In this document: piece after piece, positions 10,201 to 18,249 of the stretch
Layout: each line of letters opens with the position of its first letter
Numbering within the stretch: the first letter of the stretch is position 1
Source of the DNA: Anaerolineales bacterium
Lineage (GTDB): Bacteria; Chloroflexota; Anaerolineae; Anaerolineales; Villigracilaceae
DNA: 64,000 nt
Reading direction: 5' to 3'
NCBI GenBank assembly: GCA_019187665.1
Contig: JABARH010000028.1
Span: 1-64,000, forward strand
Notes under the pieces: generated by a model
The model's input: only the letters and a program-made list of their open reading frames with translations
The model's database searches: none
What the model was told of the DNA's origin: nothing
Position numbers and translations under genes: made by a program

Positions 10201-11040
10201 GCTGACCGTGTCGCCCGGCTTCAAGTCATAGGCCGGACCGGCCTCGATGTAGAAATAGGTTTGATTCGGATCCCACGGCGCGGCAACAACCGTGGTCGTA
10301 TCCGAGAAATCGGGCGAACCCGGAACAGCTGGGTCGTCAATCTCGATCGTCATGGTTGCGCCGAGCGGCCATTCAAAGCCGTGCAGGGTGTCCTCCTGCG
10401 GATGCGCGCTGAATTTGGGATCGGGAATAGACCAGTCAATGTCGGTGTGGTCGGCCTCCGCGTCCGGTTCCATCACTTCGCCATGCGAACCGGGCTGAAT
10501 GTCGCAGGTGGTCTGCTCTTCCGGCTGGATTCCGACCACGGAATAATCGGCCGTCCAGTTTCCGCCGCCATCCGCCCAAACGTAGCGCGTGGCCGTGTTG
10601 CCCGGACTGCATTCCACCCACGTGTTGACAAAGTTGCCGGATGTGGTGGTTCCGCTGACCGTATCGCTGGCTTGATTGACCGACGTTAAGGCAAGGATGG
10701 TGACGGTGTGATCTTTGTAGGTTGTGCCGTCGTTCATCGCGACGTACACGCCAGCCGCCAGGTCAATTCCTCCCACGTCATCAAAGCGGGCTGTGCCGCC
10801 AGAGTCGGCGGTGACGGTATCCGTGAAGTCGGTCCCCGCGCCGTTGGCCGGATCGTCAATGGTCATGGTGACGGATGCGCCAACCGGCCACTCATATCCT
10901 TCTACATTGTTTTGAGTCAATTGGACGTGGAAGCGCTCGTTGCCGGTCACGGCCCCCGCGCGCTGGGCAAGTGTCAGGGTGAGGGCCAGTGAAAGGATCC
11001 CCGCCATGATCCATGTGAATCGCTTGTGATTGGTGAACAT
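7294..11040 (-). CDS. Large secreted multi-domain protein with FN3-type repeats
   Basis: 1248 aa from the ATG at 11040, preceded by AGAGGAG. Residues 1-30 are a signal peptide ending in AGA. Three related modules of about 170 aa follow, each with a VEGYEWPVGA-like segment and IDDP. From about residue 560 there are seven FN3-like repeats of about 95 aa. The first five share a Cys-containing segment such as YEYCIDTTNDNACS and a YYWQARA strand; the last two are shorter. There is no sorting signal, anchor or catalytic motif. A role in the cell envelope or in binding polymers is an inference from architecture only. Parts of the repeats are nearly identical in DNA (for example around 8040 and 9225), which suggests recent internal duplication. 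Confidence 0.85.
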   Translation of the reverse strand: MFTNHKRFTWIMAGILSLALTLTLAQRAGAVTGNERFHVQLTQNNVEGYEWPVGASVTMTIDDPANGAGTDFTDTVTADSGGTARFDDVGGIDLAAGVYVAMNDGTTYKDHTVTILALTSVNQASDTVSGTTTSGNFVNTWVECSPGNTATRYVWADGGGNWTADYSVVGIQPEEQTTCDIQPGSHGEVMEPDAEADHTDIDWSIPDPKFSAHPQEDTLHGFEWPLGATMTIEIDDPAVPGSPDFSDTTTVVAAPWDPNQTYFYIEAGPAYDLKPGDTVSVTDGSTTKTHTVRDIVITDADPLTDTVAGSTDDSADIYTEICDPFGCTPRNETPDGGGNFLADFSVFGNEPNEQNTYDLQPGTSGNTIQWDGDHDETLVSWRIPNPRIGVRPRTQNVEGWEWPLGATVTIEIDDPLTPANPDAGDSTIVIAAPWNPSETWFNAEFFGVYLIKPGDVVTASDGTTTKSTTVTNYQITAINDGADTVSGAANPGSIVDLWVCDPGGCVNRTETAGGGGTWSANFGAPGDQDWEQTTYDIVPGTEGDSGQWDAEQDGTMIWWGQSPFGFDKSAPSNGALNQPTNVTLIWDTAPNALSYEYCIDTTNDNACSTWVSTGAVTNVTLNGLTRGATYYWQARALNETGITYANGDAAAFWSFRITNAPAEFDKIAPANSTTDRPVSVTVSWAASNGATSYEVCYDTINNGACDGAWISNGASTSRILNNLNAGTTYYWQARAKNIYGFTYANGGAPGFWSFTTGLLPGGFTKATPLNGATNQVTVLNLTWNAASNADFYAYCMDTSNDNNCSNWINVGANTSAAIGPLAPNTTYYWHVRAANAIGVTYSNGAMTAFWNFRTGAAPGNFNKSSPGNGALNQPTNVTLIWGSSPGAVSYEYCYDTLNNSVCDTGWVSNGLATGVPLSGLSMGTTYYWQARAINPIGTTYANGAVSSFWSFTTGAPPAAFVKTQPSNPSELGSTSTTLKWTASAGAALYEYCIDTTNDNACSTSWLANGSSTQKSLSGLTPNTVYYWHVRANNAFGQTYSNGDPAAFWSFVIHLPPSTPGLASPADNALVTNPNVNFNWNNSRVPRGAVFSHYQLQVATDIGFLSIVADTNIGGITNSQKTLLLPTGAGYYWRVRAWNTAGEFSAWSVVRYVKVAYAPPALLTPVNGSTVGSLTPSFDWSDVPGAITYTIQVSRSLSFGFGVSTYSSGVSNFTLGSPLLAHTTYYWRVRVEGPFGPGAWSAVFRFSTP

Positions 11041-11198
11041 TTTGTATCTCCTCTGGCTGGTTGAATGCGGCATCCAGCCAGTATCATCTTACTTCTCGAC
11101 ACTCACAAAACTCTCACAAATCGGGGGCTTCAGTCATTCGTTCGTTTCAATTTACCGTCACTTTACACGCGGGACATGCCAAATTAACCGCCCTCGGC

Positions 11199-11204
11199 TA
11201 TAAT
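11199..11204 (+). promoter_or_regulatory. Candidate -10 box of the Ser/Thr kinase gene
   Basis: TATAAT lies 26 bases before the ATG at 11231. The -35 region is poor. It is placed in the 190-bp gap between two divergent genes, which otherwise shows nothing recognisable. Confidence 0.45.
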
Positions 11205-11230
11205 CAGGCCAATTTCCAAACGAGGCGATT

Positions 11231-13612
11231 ATGTCATTCAATGTCGGAGAAAACGTCGGTCCGTATCGGATCATGGAGCAGTTGGGACAGGGCGGCATGG
11301 CAACTGTCTTTAAGGCGTACCATGCTTCCTTAGATCGCTATGTGGCGCTCAAGGTGTTGCACACCGCCTTTGGTGAGGACCCGAGTTTTGAGGCGCGTTT
11401 CCAGCGCGAGGCGAGACTGGTTGCAAAGCTGGAACATCCCAATATTGTCCCGGTCTATGATTACGCGGAGCATACCGGGCGCAAATATCTGGTGATGAAG
11501 TACATCGAGGGGGAGACGCTCAAAGCCCGCCTCCAGCGCGGACCGCTCTCAGCCGAGGAATTGAACAAGATCATTTCAGCAATCGGGTCGGCGCTGGCGT
11601 ACGCGCACAAGATGGGCATCCTGCACCGCGACATCAAACCCTCCAATGTGTTGCTGACCACCGACGGCTCGATCTACCTGGCGGACTTTGGACTGGCGCG
11701 CATCGCCGCCGCAGGGGAGTCCACTCTCTCCGGCGACATGATCATGGGCACGCCGCAATACATTTCGCCGGAACAGGCGATGGGCAAAAAGGAACTCGAC
11801 GAAGGTACCGATATTTATTCCTTCGGCGTGATGCTCTATGAAATGGTGGTGGGACAGGTCCCGTTCAGCGCGGATACGCCGTTCTCGATCATCCACGATC
11901 ACATTTACACGCCTCTGCCCCTGCCGCGCAACATCAACCCAGAAGTGCCGGAGACGGTGGAGCGAGTGTTGTTGAAGTCGCTCGCCAAAGAACGTGCGGA
12001 TCGTTATCCCGATGTTGCTTCGCTGGTACATGCCTTCCAGGAGGCGTGGCGCGAGGCCGGTGTGCCGATGAAGGGGACGACGATCTCCATGTCGGCGAAG
12101 GAAGTGGCTGCCAGGGTCGCGCCCGGCTCAGCGTCGAAGAAAGAAGCGGCGCGCGCGACGGAGAAAACGGTCGCGGCACAGGAGATCAAACCGAGGAAGA
12201 AACCCTCGCGGTGGATGATCGCCTCAGCAGCGGGCATGCTTTTGTTGTGCTGTCTCTTTTTTGCGCTGGCCGCCAACCGCCAGAAACTTTTCCGCGCAAA
12301 TCAAACCGCCACCCAAACGCCCGCGCCGATTGGAGCCACCCCGACTCCCGCGTCGCTGGCCACGCTTTCCTCCCCGGACGCGGGCGCTCCGCTGGGCATC
12401 CTGCTTGATGATTTTGAGGGCAGCCCGCCGCAGGATACTTCCGGCTGGGAGGGCTATACCCAGGATGACACGTCCGGGAAAATCGCGTGTGCTGTTGTCT
12501 CCGACCGCGCCTTCAGTGGAGGGAACTCGCTTGCGTTTGAGTTCGATGTCCCGGCGCAAAGTTGGGCAACCTGCGGCATCTATTTTGACGGAGAGAAAAA
12601 CTGGAGCGATAAACAAGGGTTGGCCTTTTACCTGCGCGCCGACCAGGCCGGGCGCCCGTTTGATGTGATGATGTACGGCGGAATGTCGGGTGCGCGCACA
12701 ACCTTCCTCCACCGCGTGGAATCTCCCCCTGGAAGCGAGGCGGATTGGGTGCGCGTTGAAATTCGCTGGGAGGATTTTGTGGGCGTGGAATGGGAGCCGG
12801 CTGTGGCTGGCACTCCGTTCGACGCGGCCGGTGTGACCGGTTTCTCCATCGGCTTTGCAGAAACGATCGAACAGACGACCGGCTCGATCTGGATTGACGA
12901 TGTTTCCCTGTTCGGAAAATCTCCGCGGCAACCGGGCGGACAAGCGACTGTTGCGCCCTCCACGTCTGTGTTATCCGAGCCGACTCCCAGCGCGGCTGTC
13001 TTGGAAGCGCTGGCATTGGTGGAGGCGAACCCGCGCGACCCCGAGGCGAATTTGCAATTGTCGCTGGCATATTGGGACAACGGGCAGATCGTGCCTGCGT
13101 ATCAAGCCTTGAATACCGCCGCAAATTTGGCGGACCCGATGAACCGCTCCTTCTTCCTGGAAGCGGCGCGCCAATACGCAGAACGCGAAGGCTGGGTGGC
13201 TTCAGCCGCAATGTATCTTCGTTCCATTCGCACGCTGCCGCCCAACGCGGTCATACCGGCGGAATTGGAAGCGGGAATGCACGAGGCTGTCTATAAGGCA
13301 GCCGTCTTCCCGGATGTGACGGATTTTCTGCCCTTCGATTCGATCGCGCGCGTGGACCAACCCATCGCGCTCATTGCGCAGGGACGCTCTGCATTGTCGA
13401 GCGGCGACACCGTGCAGGCGCGCGACTATCTCAACCAGGCGAAAAGCCTGAACCCGAACATGGCCGAGATCAGCCTGCTCGAATCCGAGATCCTCGTCCG
13501 GGAGGGCAGCCGCGACGCGGCGCAGCAATTGCTCCAGGGACTTTCCGCCGACCTGGGCATTTCCGATTGGATCCGTGCGCTGGCCGATCAATATCTTTTG
13601 CAACTTCAATGA
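11231..13612 (+). CDS. PknB-like membrane Ser/Thr kinase with carbohydrate-binding-like domain and TPRs
   Basis: 793 aa. Residues 12-275 form a Hanks-type kinase with all key motifs: glycine loop GQGGMATVFKA, VALKV lysine, catalytic LHRDIKPSNVLL, LADFGLA, and GTPQYISPEQ. One transmembrane helix lies at about 327-349, followed by a Thr/Pro-rich linker. Residues 390-565 resemble a CBM11-like jelly roll (LLDDFEGSPPQDTSGWEG, then IWIDDVSLFG). Residues 590-790 contain TPR-like helical repeats. The kinase would face the cytoplasm and the other two domains the outside, suggesting a surface sensor for sugars or glycans. This function is inferred. The stop is 13 bp from the tpiA start, so the two probably share a transcript. 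Confidence 0.9.
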   Translation: MSFNVGENVGPYRIMEQLGQGGMATVFKAYHASLDRYVALKVLHTAFGEDPSFEARFQREARLVAKLEHPNIVPVYDYAEHTGRKYLVMKYIEGETLKARLQRGPLSAEELNKIISAIGSALAYAHKMGILHRDIKPSNVLLTTDGSIYLADFGLARIAAAGESTLSGDMIMGTPQYISPEQAMGKKELDEGTDIYSFGVMLYEMVVGQVPFSADTPFSIIHDHIYTPLPLPRNINPEVPETVERVLLKSLAKERADRYPDVASLVHAFQEAWREAGVPMKGTTISMSAKEVAARVAPGSASKKEAARATEKTVAAQEIKPRKKPSRWMIASAAGMLLLCCLFFALAANRQKLFRANQTATQTPAPIGATPTPASLATLSSPDAGAPLGILLDDFEGSPPQDTSGWEGYTQDDTSGKIACAVVSDRAFSGGNSLAFEFDVPAQSWATCGIYFDGEKNWSDKQGLAFYLRADQAGRPFDVMMYGGMSGARTTFLHRVESPPGSEADWVRVEIRWEDFVGVEWEPAVAGTPFDAAGVTGFSIGFAETIEQTTGSIWIDDVSLFGKSPRQPGGQATVAPSTSVLSEPTPSAAVLEALALVEANPRDPEANLQLSLAYWDNGQIVPAYQALNTAANLADPMNRSFFLEAARQYAEREGWVASAAMYLRSIRTLPPNAVIPAELEAGMHEAVYKAAVFPDVTDFLPFDSIARVDQPIALIAQGRSALSSGDTVQARDYLNQAKSLNPNMAEISLLESEILVREGSRDAAQQLLQGLSADLGISDWIRALADQYLLQLQ

Positions 13613-13625
13613 GGTGAATCAACTC

Positions 13626-14384
13626 ATGCGAACCCCTCTGATTGCCGGAAATTGGAAAATGAACAAGACTGTCGCCGAAGCGCGCGACCTGGTCTTTAAC
13701 ATGGCGATTCAACTGCGTGAAATTCGCGGCGTGGAAAAAGTCCTCTGCCCGCCCTTTCCATCGCTGGTGGCCGTCTCTGCGCTGCTGGCAGGGACCGACA
13801 TCGGCCTCGGCGCGCAGACCATGCACTGGGAAACCAAAGGCGCGTTCACCGGCGAAGTCTCGCCTGGCATGGTGAAGGAATTTTGCAACTACATCATCCT
13901 CGGACATTCTGAACGCCGCGCCTATTTTGGCGAGACGGACGAAACCGTGAACAAACGCCTGCGCGCCGCGCAAGCCAACGATCTGACTCCCATCCTCTGC
14001 GTGGGCGAAACGCTGGCGCAATACGAATCCAACCAGACAGGGGAGGTGGTCGCGCGGCAAGTGAAGTTGGGACTCGCCGACACGGACTCCGCGCAGGCCT
14101 CACGCCTCGTCATTGCCTACGAACCGGTCTGGGCCATCGGCACCGGGCGCGCCTCCACACGCGAAAACGCGGAAGCGGTCGTGCGCGACATGATCCGCCC
14201 GGCGCTGACTGAACTCTTCGGCGCGGATGCGGCGCAGGCGATCCGCGTCCTCTACGGCGGCTCCGTCACCGCGGCCAACGCGGCGGAATATTTCGCCAGC
14301 CCCCAAATTGACGGCGCGCTCGTCGGCGGCGCAAGTCTTAAAGCAGACGAATTCGTCGCCATCACACAGGCCGCCGCGCGCTGA
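13626..14384 (+). CDS. tpiA: Triosephosphate isomerase
   Basis: 252 aa from the ATG at 13626, with GAGGTGA upstream; the frame is open further 5' only inside the kinase gene. The catalytic residues are visible: Lys in AGNWKMNKT, His in ILGHSERR, and Glu in AYEPVWAIGTGRAS. The phosphate-gripping GGSV and ALVGGASL segments are also present. It interconverts dihydroxyacetone phosphate and glyceraldehyde 3-phosphate. It is separated by about 6.4 kb from gap-pgk, an arrangement that breaks the common gap-pgk-tpi operon. Confidence 0.97.
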   Translation: MRTPLIAGNWKMNKTVAEARDLVFNMAIQLREIRGVEKVLCPPFPSLVAVSALLAGTDIGLGAQTMHWETKGAFTGEVSPGMVKEFCNYIILGHSERRAYFGETDETVNKRLRAAQANDLTPILCVGETLAQYESNQTGEVVARQVKLGLADTDSAQASRLVIAYEPVWAIGTGRASTRENAEAVVRDMIRPALTELFGADAAQAIRVLYGGSVTAANAAEYFASPQIDGALVGGASLKADEFVAITQAAAR

Positions 14385-14426
14385 CCGCCGGAAACCGGGT
14401 TGCCAAGAAACTGACTTCCCATTCCG

Positions 14427-15176
14427 ATGCTGACCGGCCTGCTCTGGTTTGTCCTCGCCCTTGCGCCGCTGGTTTTTCTCCAGCGGCTTTTGCATCGCGA
14501 GATTCAAGCCGTCCTGCTGATCGTCACGCGCCATCCGGGTCTGACCATCGGATTATTCTCGATGTTCTTTTTCCCGGGAGTGTTGCTGCATGAACTGAGC
14601 CATTTCCTCGCCGCCAAATTGCTCGGTGTACGCGCCAGCGGTTTTTCCCTCCTGCCGCAGATTCTCCCCGATGGACGGCTGCTGCTCGGCTACGTGGAAA
14701 CTGAACGCGCCGATGTGATACGCGATTCGCTGATCGGCGCCGCGCCATTGATCGCGGGCGGATTATTCCTCGCCTTTCTCTCTGCCCCGCGGCTGGAGTT
14801 GTACACACTGTTGGATTTTTTCCAGGCGGGGCGCTTCGATCTTTTCTGGCAGGCGCTCACGCTCATTCCACAAGTCAACGACTTCCCGCTTTGGTTCTAT
14901 TTAACCTTCGCTATCAGCAGTACCATGCTTCCCTCCACCGCCGACCGCCACGCCTGGACCCCGCTCGCCCTCTGGACGGCAGCCCTGCTGGTGTTGATCC
15001 TGATCGCGGGCGCCGGTCCGTGGATGTTGGAAAACGCCGCGCCGCCCCTCAATCAGTTCCTCGGCGCGACCGCCACCATCTTCGGCTTAAGCGCGGCGGT
15101 TCATATTATTTTGCTTTTGCCCACCTATCTGACTCATCGCACGCTTGCGCGCATCACACATATGGACGTGCAATAA
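14427..15176 (+). CDS. M50-like integral membrane metalloprotease (putative)
   Basis: 249 aa with about six hydrophobic segments. The segment LLHELSHFLAAKLLGV (near residue 52) contains HExxH inside a membrane helix, as in site-2 proteases and related M50 proteins. A further conserved Asp expected in M50 enzymes (as in NPDG) is not obvious, so activity is uncertain; it may belong to a divergent M50-like family. It follows tpiA by 43 bp on the same strand and may be in the same operon as the kinase. Confidence 0.65.
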   Translation: MLTGLLWFVLALAPLVFLQRLLHREIQAVLLIVTRHPGLTIGLFSMFFFPGVLLHELSHFLAAKLLGVRASGFSLLPQILPDGRLLLGYVETERADVIRDSLIGAAPLIAGGLFLAFLSAPRLELYTLLDFFQAGRFDLFWQALTLIPQVNDFPLWFYLTFAISSTMLPSTADRHAWTPLALWTAALLVLILIAGAGPWMLENAAPPLNQFLGATATIFGLSAAVHIILLLPTYLTHRTLARITHMDVQ

Positions 15177-15191
15177 AACCGGATTTGGTTC

Positions 15192-15197
15192 TACAAT
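15192..15197 (+). promoter_or_regulatory. Candidate -10 box for a leaderless glycosyltransferase mRNA
   Basis: TACAAT lies 7 nt before the ATG at 15205, the same spacing as in the ROK kinase and dinB genes. There is no Shine-Dalgarno sequence between them and no clear -35 element. Confidence 0.4.
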
Positions 15198-15204
15198 AAC
15201 CCCG

Positions 15205-16689
15205 ATGAAAAAATATTTCATCTCCACCGGCTTGATCCTGCTCGCGCTTGCGCTGGCGTTTGCCCTGCTCACCAAAGACCACGACTGGGGCGACGACTGG
15301 GCGGCGTATGTCATGCAATCCGCCGCCATCACGCGCGGCGAAACGCAGGAATTCATCGCGCGCAACACGTTCACCATGCGCGAGTCCACGCGTTTCTTCG
15401 GTCCCGACGCCTACCCGTGGGGCTTTCCCGCACTGCTCGCTCCATTCGTACTGGCATGCGGTCCGCTCAACGTCTTCTGCTTAAAATTCATCAACCTGAT
15501 TTTCTTTGCGCTTTTCCTGTGGGGCTTCCACATCTTCCTTGCGCGGCGCCTGCCTCTGCTCGAGGCGGGCTTGCTCCTCGGAGTCTTTGCTGTCAGTCCG
15601 GTCCTGCTTCAATTCAACGACCTGATCCAGTCCGACATTCCCTTCCTCTTTTTCTCCACGCTGGCTCTGCTCCTCATCGAAGAGATCGTCGTGCGCGACG
15701 AAACGATCCTCGGTTCGCCGCGCAAAAACATCTGGCTGGGCGTGATTCTCTTTTTCGCGTTCTTCGTGCGCACCAACGGGATACTGCTCCTCGCAACCCT
15801 CTTCCTGACGCAGATTTATCTCCACTGGCGGACCCGTCCCCGCCCCGCCCTTGACCGGAAGCGGATTCTGACCGTCGGGCTGATTCCCTACCTCGCCTTT
15901 GGTCTGCTCACGGTCATCAACCTCGTACTTTTCCCGGCGGGAGAAGGATCGCACCTCGAACACCTGGGCGCGCTGAATCTCCTCGGCCTGCTCAACAATC
16001 TTTCCTCCTATATTGCCATGCCGTCGCTGTTCTTTGCCGCCCTGCCGCAACCGGCGATCCTGTATGGCGTGATGCTGCCCTTCTTCCTCGGCGGGATGGT
16101 CCTCAATCACAGGCGCGATATTCACATCATCATTTATTTCGGTTTGAGTTACGCGCTCTTCATTATCTGGCCCGAACAACAGGGGATTCGCTTCCTCTTC
16201 CCCCTGCTTCCTTTTTTCGTTTACTTCACCTATCGCGGCATGATCGCCATCTCCTTGGCGTTAACTAAAAAAATTCAGCGGCTTGGGCAGAGTCTCGCGC
16301 GCGGGTTTTGGATCGCCGTCATTCTGATCTTTGCCTGGACTTCCTTCGGGCTTACCCTCGACAATCTTGAGCAGGGGCGCGGTCCCTATGGCAACGTGTA
16401 CGATCCGCAATCCATCGAAATGTTCGTGTTCATCCAATCGGAAACCCCTGCCGACGCCGTCATCGCCTTCTACAAACCGCGCGTCTTGCGCCTCTTCACC
16501 GACCGCGACACGCTGATGATCGAGACCTGCGACGCGCTGTCAAAGGCGGATTATGTGGTCCTGCGCAAATCGCGCGGCGCGGTGGACCAGGTCGCGCCGG
16601 GGGATGTGGATACGTGCAATCCATCCCTGACGCTGACAAAAGTTTTCGATAACGAAAAATTTGTCGTGTATGAAATTGCCCTCAAGTAA
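15205..16689 (+). CDS. GT39/PMT-like membrane glycosyltransferase
   Basis: 494 aa from the ATG at 15205; longer starts would overlap the previous gene. One N-terminal membrane helix is followed by a loop with HDWGDDWAAYV, an acidic motif in the place where GT-C enzymes carry their catalytic Asp. Nine or more further hydrophobic helices fill residues 75-400. A soluble C-terminal part of about 100 aa follows. Such proteins transfer sugars from polyprenyl-phosphate carriers to lipids or proteins on the outer face of the membrane. Donor and acceptor cannot be predicted. Confidence 0.75.
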   Translation: MKKYFISTGLILLALALAFALLTKDHDWGDDWAAYVMQSAAITRGETQEFIARNTFTMRESTRFFGPDAYPWGFPALLAPFVLACGPLNVFCLKFINLIFFALFLWGFHIFLARRLPLLEAGLLLGVFAVSPVLLQFNDLIQSDIPFLFFSTLALLLIEEIVVRDETILGSPRKNIWLGVILFFAFFVRTNGILLLATLFLTQIYLHWRTRPRPALDRKRILTVGLIPYLAFGLLTVINLVLFPAGEGSHLEHLGALNLLGLLNNLSSYIAMPSLFFAALPQPAILYGVMLPFFLGGMVLNHRRDIHIIIYFGLSYALFIIWPEQQGIRFLFPLLPFFVYFTYRGMIAISLALTKKIQRLGQSLARGFWIAVILIFAWTSFGLTLDNLEQGRGPYGNVYDPQSIEMFVFIQSETPADAVIAFYKPRVLRLFTDRDTLMIETCDALSKADYVVLRKSRGAVDQVAPGDVDTCNPSLTLTKVFDNEKFVVYEIALK

Positions 16690-16706
16690 CGCCCCTCGGC
16701 TTTAAT

Positions 16707-17444
16707 TTACTTCAACTTTCTCCACCTCGTGATCAACATCTTCACACGCACGCGGACTCGCGCGTCTGCGTTGGCGCTGGCCCATAAGGCTTGGGTCTTG
16801 CGATATACATCTTCCTCGATCTTTTCGAAGGTATCCCACTCCTCCTCGATCCATTCCTTCATTTCAGAGGGTCTATCCCAGTAGTAGAAGAATGCGAACT
16901 CTTCCTCTTTCTCGCGGACAAACCAGCCGCGCGACTCGGCCTCTTTCATCGCGGCGAAGGCGGCTTCATCGTCTGCGATGCCGATGGGCATGTCGGTGAG
17001 GCGGCCCGCAATTTGGAGTCCCGATGAGGAAGGGATTTCCACGGTCCAATTATCTTCAACGGGACGGAGGTCAATCAATGTGCCGTTCGGTTTGAGCGTT
17101 CTGTGAATTTCGCCAAGAGCATGGACCATGCTCGCATGTTCCATGCATCAGAGCGACCACGCGAGGATGGCGGTGTCGAATGTTTCTTTGGGGAGGGGGA
17201 GATGATAGGCTGAAGCGCAAGTGAGGTGAACGCGTCCATGCAGGTCGGCGGGACGATCGGCACGGGCGACGCGTAACGAATCAAAATCGGGATCCAGCCC
17301 AACCGTCAGATTGGAAGCGGAGGCGTATTTCCACGTCAGGCGTCCCTCGCCGCATCCGATCTCGAGGACGCGCGCATCGGCAAAGTCCGCAAAATTCAGC
17401 AGTTTGTTGCGTTCAAAATTTTCGGGATCTTTTTGCGGGTTCAT
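16707..17444 (-). CDS. Class I SAM-dependent methyltransferase, likely selenoprotein (in-frame TGA), paralogue 1
   Basis: The reading frame is continuous over 245 residues if the TGA at 17150-17148 is read as selenocysteine. The SAM-binding motif VLEIGCGEGRLTW lies near residue 26, the acidic end of strand 2 at GLDPD, and motif IV at AILAWSL. The next codons are TGA-TGC, giving a Sec-Cys pair. The frame then resumes with MVHALGEIHRTLKPNG, a normal methyltransferase segment. A hairpin of bacterial SECIS type lies just after the TGA. A paralogue at 21588-22334 has the same TGA-Cys at the same place. The gene starts 6 bp after upp. Substrate unknown. The alternative, a stop mutation in a pseudogene, is hard to square with two copies sharing it. 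Confidence 0.8.
17117..17150 (-). promoter_or_regulatory. Candidate bacterial SECIS element, methyltransferase 1
   Basis: On the minus strand, 20 nt after the TGA (17150-17148), there is a hairpin with stem GAGCAT (17133-17128) and ATGCTC (17122-17117) and loop GGTCC (17127-17123). The loop resembles the GGUCU loop of the E. coli fdhF SECIS. An overlapping alternative fold uses GCATGGA/TCCATGC directly after the TGA. Confidence 0.65.
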
Positions 17445-17450
17445 GTTCGA

Positions 17451-18077
17451 TCACCCCGTCCCAAACTGCCGATCGCCCGCGTCGCCCAGGCCAGGCACGA
17501 TGTAGGCGCGTTCGTTGAGATGATCGTCAATCGCGGCGATGTGGATCGGGATGTCGGGATGCGCGGCCTGCATGGCTTTGATCCCCTCAGGCGCGGCGAT
17601 CAGACCGACAAACTTGATCTTCTTCACTCCCCAGCGTTTGAGCACATCCGCTGTTGCGGTTGCCGATCCGCCTGTGGCAAGCATGGGATCAAGAATCAAA
17701 CAGACAGAAACGGTCGGCTCGGTGGGAAGCTTGTTGTAATACTCGACGGGTCGCAGGGTGTGTTCGTCGCGATACAAGCCGATGTGCCAGACTTCCGCGC
17801 TGGGCATCAATTCCCAGAACCCCTCCACCATGCCGAGTCCCGCACGCAAAACGGGGACGAGTCCGATTTTTTCTTTTAATGTTGCGCCGCTCATCTTTGC
17901 AAGCGGAGTTTCAACTTCGGCGGGAATCGTGGCGAGGTCGGCGGTGGCTTCGTAGGCCAGCAATGCCGCGATCTCGCGCACCAGTTCGCGGAATTTTTGC
18001 GGGTCGGTGTTTTTATCGCGCAGGCGCGAGAGTTTGTGCGCGACGAGCGGGTGTTTGGATTCGTAGATGTTGGACAT
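17451..18077 (-). CDS. upp: Uracil phosphoribosyltransferase, copy 1
   Basis: 208 aa from the ATG at 18077, which has GGAGG upstream. The PRPP-binding loop [16 protein letters not shown], the flexible region EYYNKLP, and the C-terminal uracil-binding [12 protein letters not shown] are intact. It makes UMP from uracil and PRPP in the pyrimidine salvage pathway. A second copy at 23883-24509 differs at about 22 of 208 positions by eye, almost all in the N-terminal half and one surface loop. It is followed after 6 bp by the methyltransferase with the in-frame TGA, so the two are very likely co-transcribed. Confidence 0.95.
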   Translation of the reverse strand: MSNIYESKHPLVAHKLSRLRDKNTDPQKFRELVREIAALLAYEATADLATIPAEVETPLAKMSGATLKEKIGLVPVLRAGLGMVEGFWELMPSAEVWHIGLYRDEHTLRPVEYYNKLPTEPTVSVCLILDPMLATGGSATATADVLKRWGVKKIKFVGLIAAPEGIKAMQAAHPDIPIHIAAIDDHLNERAYIVPGLGDAGDRQFGTG

Positions 18078-18100
18078 GCGGCCTCCATTTTGACGCTGCA

Positions 18101-18200
18101 ATTATCAGTACTTCACGAAAGCGCGTATTTGGCGGTCTCTACCGCCAGGTTGCGATAGAGATCGCAACCTACGCAGGGTTTTCGTGATCTACTGATTATA
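18101..18200. repeat. Palindromic intergenic element with nested hairpins
   Basis: The outer ends ATTATCAGTA and TACTGATTATA are complementary, then CACGAAA/TTTCGTG. Inside are two perfect hairpins, GGCGGT-CTCT-ACCGCC and AGGTTGCGAT-AGAG-ATCGCAACCT. It fills most of the gap upstream of upp and is MITE-like, without coding capacity. Confidence 0.7.
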
Positions 18201-18249
18201 GTCTGTGGGGCGGTTTCTGATCTGGCGCGCGGGCCTTCGAGAACGCCTG

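Noticed and set aside
16707..17444. Two separate small genes or a pseudogene instead of one methyltransferase
   Set aside because: Both halves are needed for the methyltransferase fold, both are conserved in the paralogue, and the same TGA occurs at the same site in both copies.
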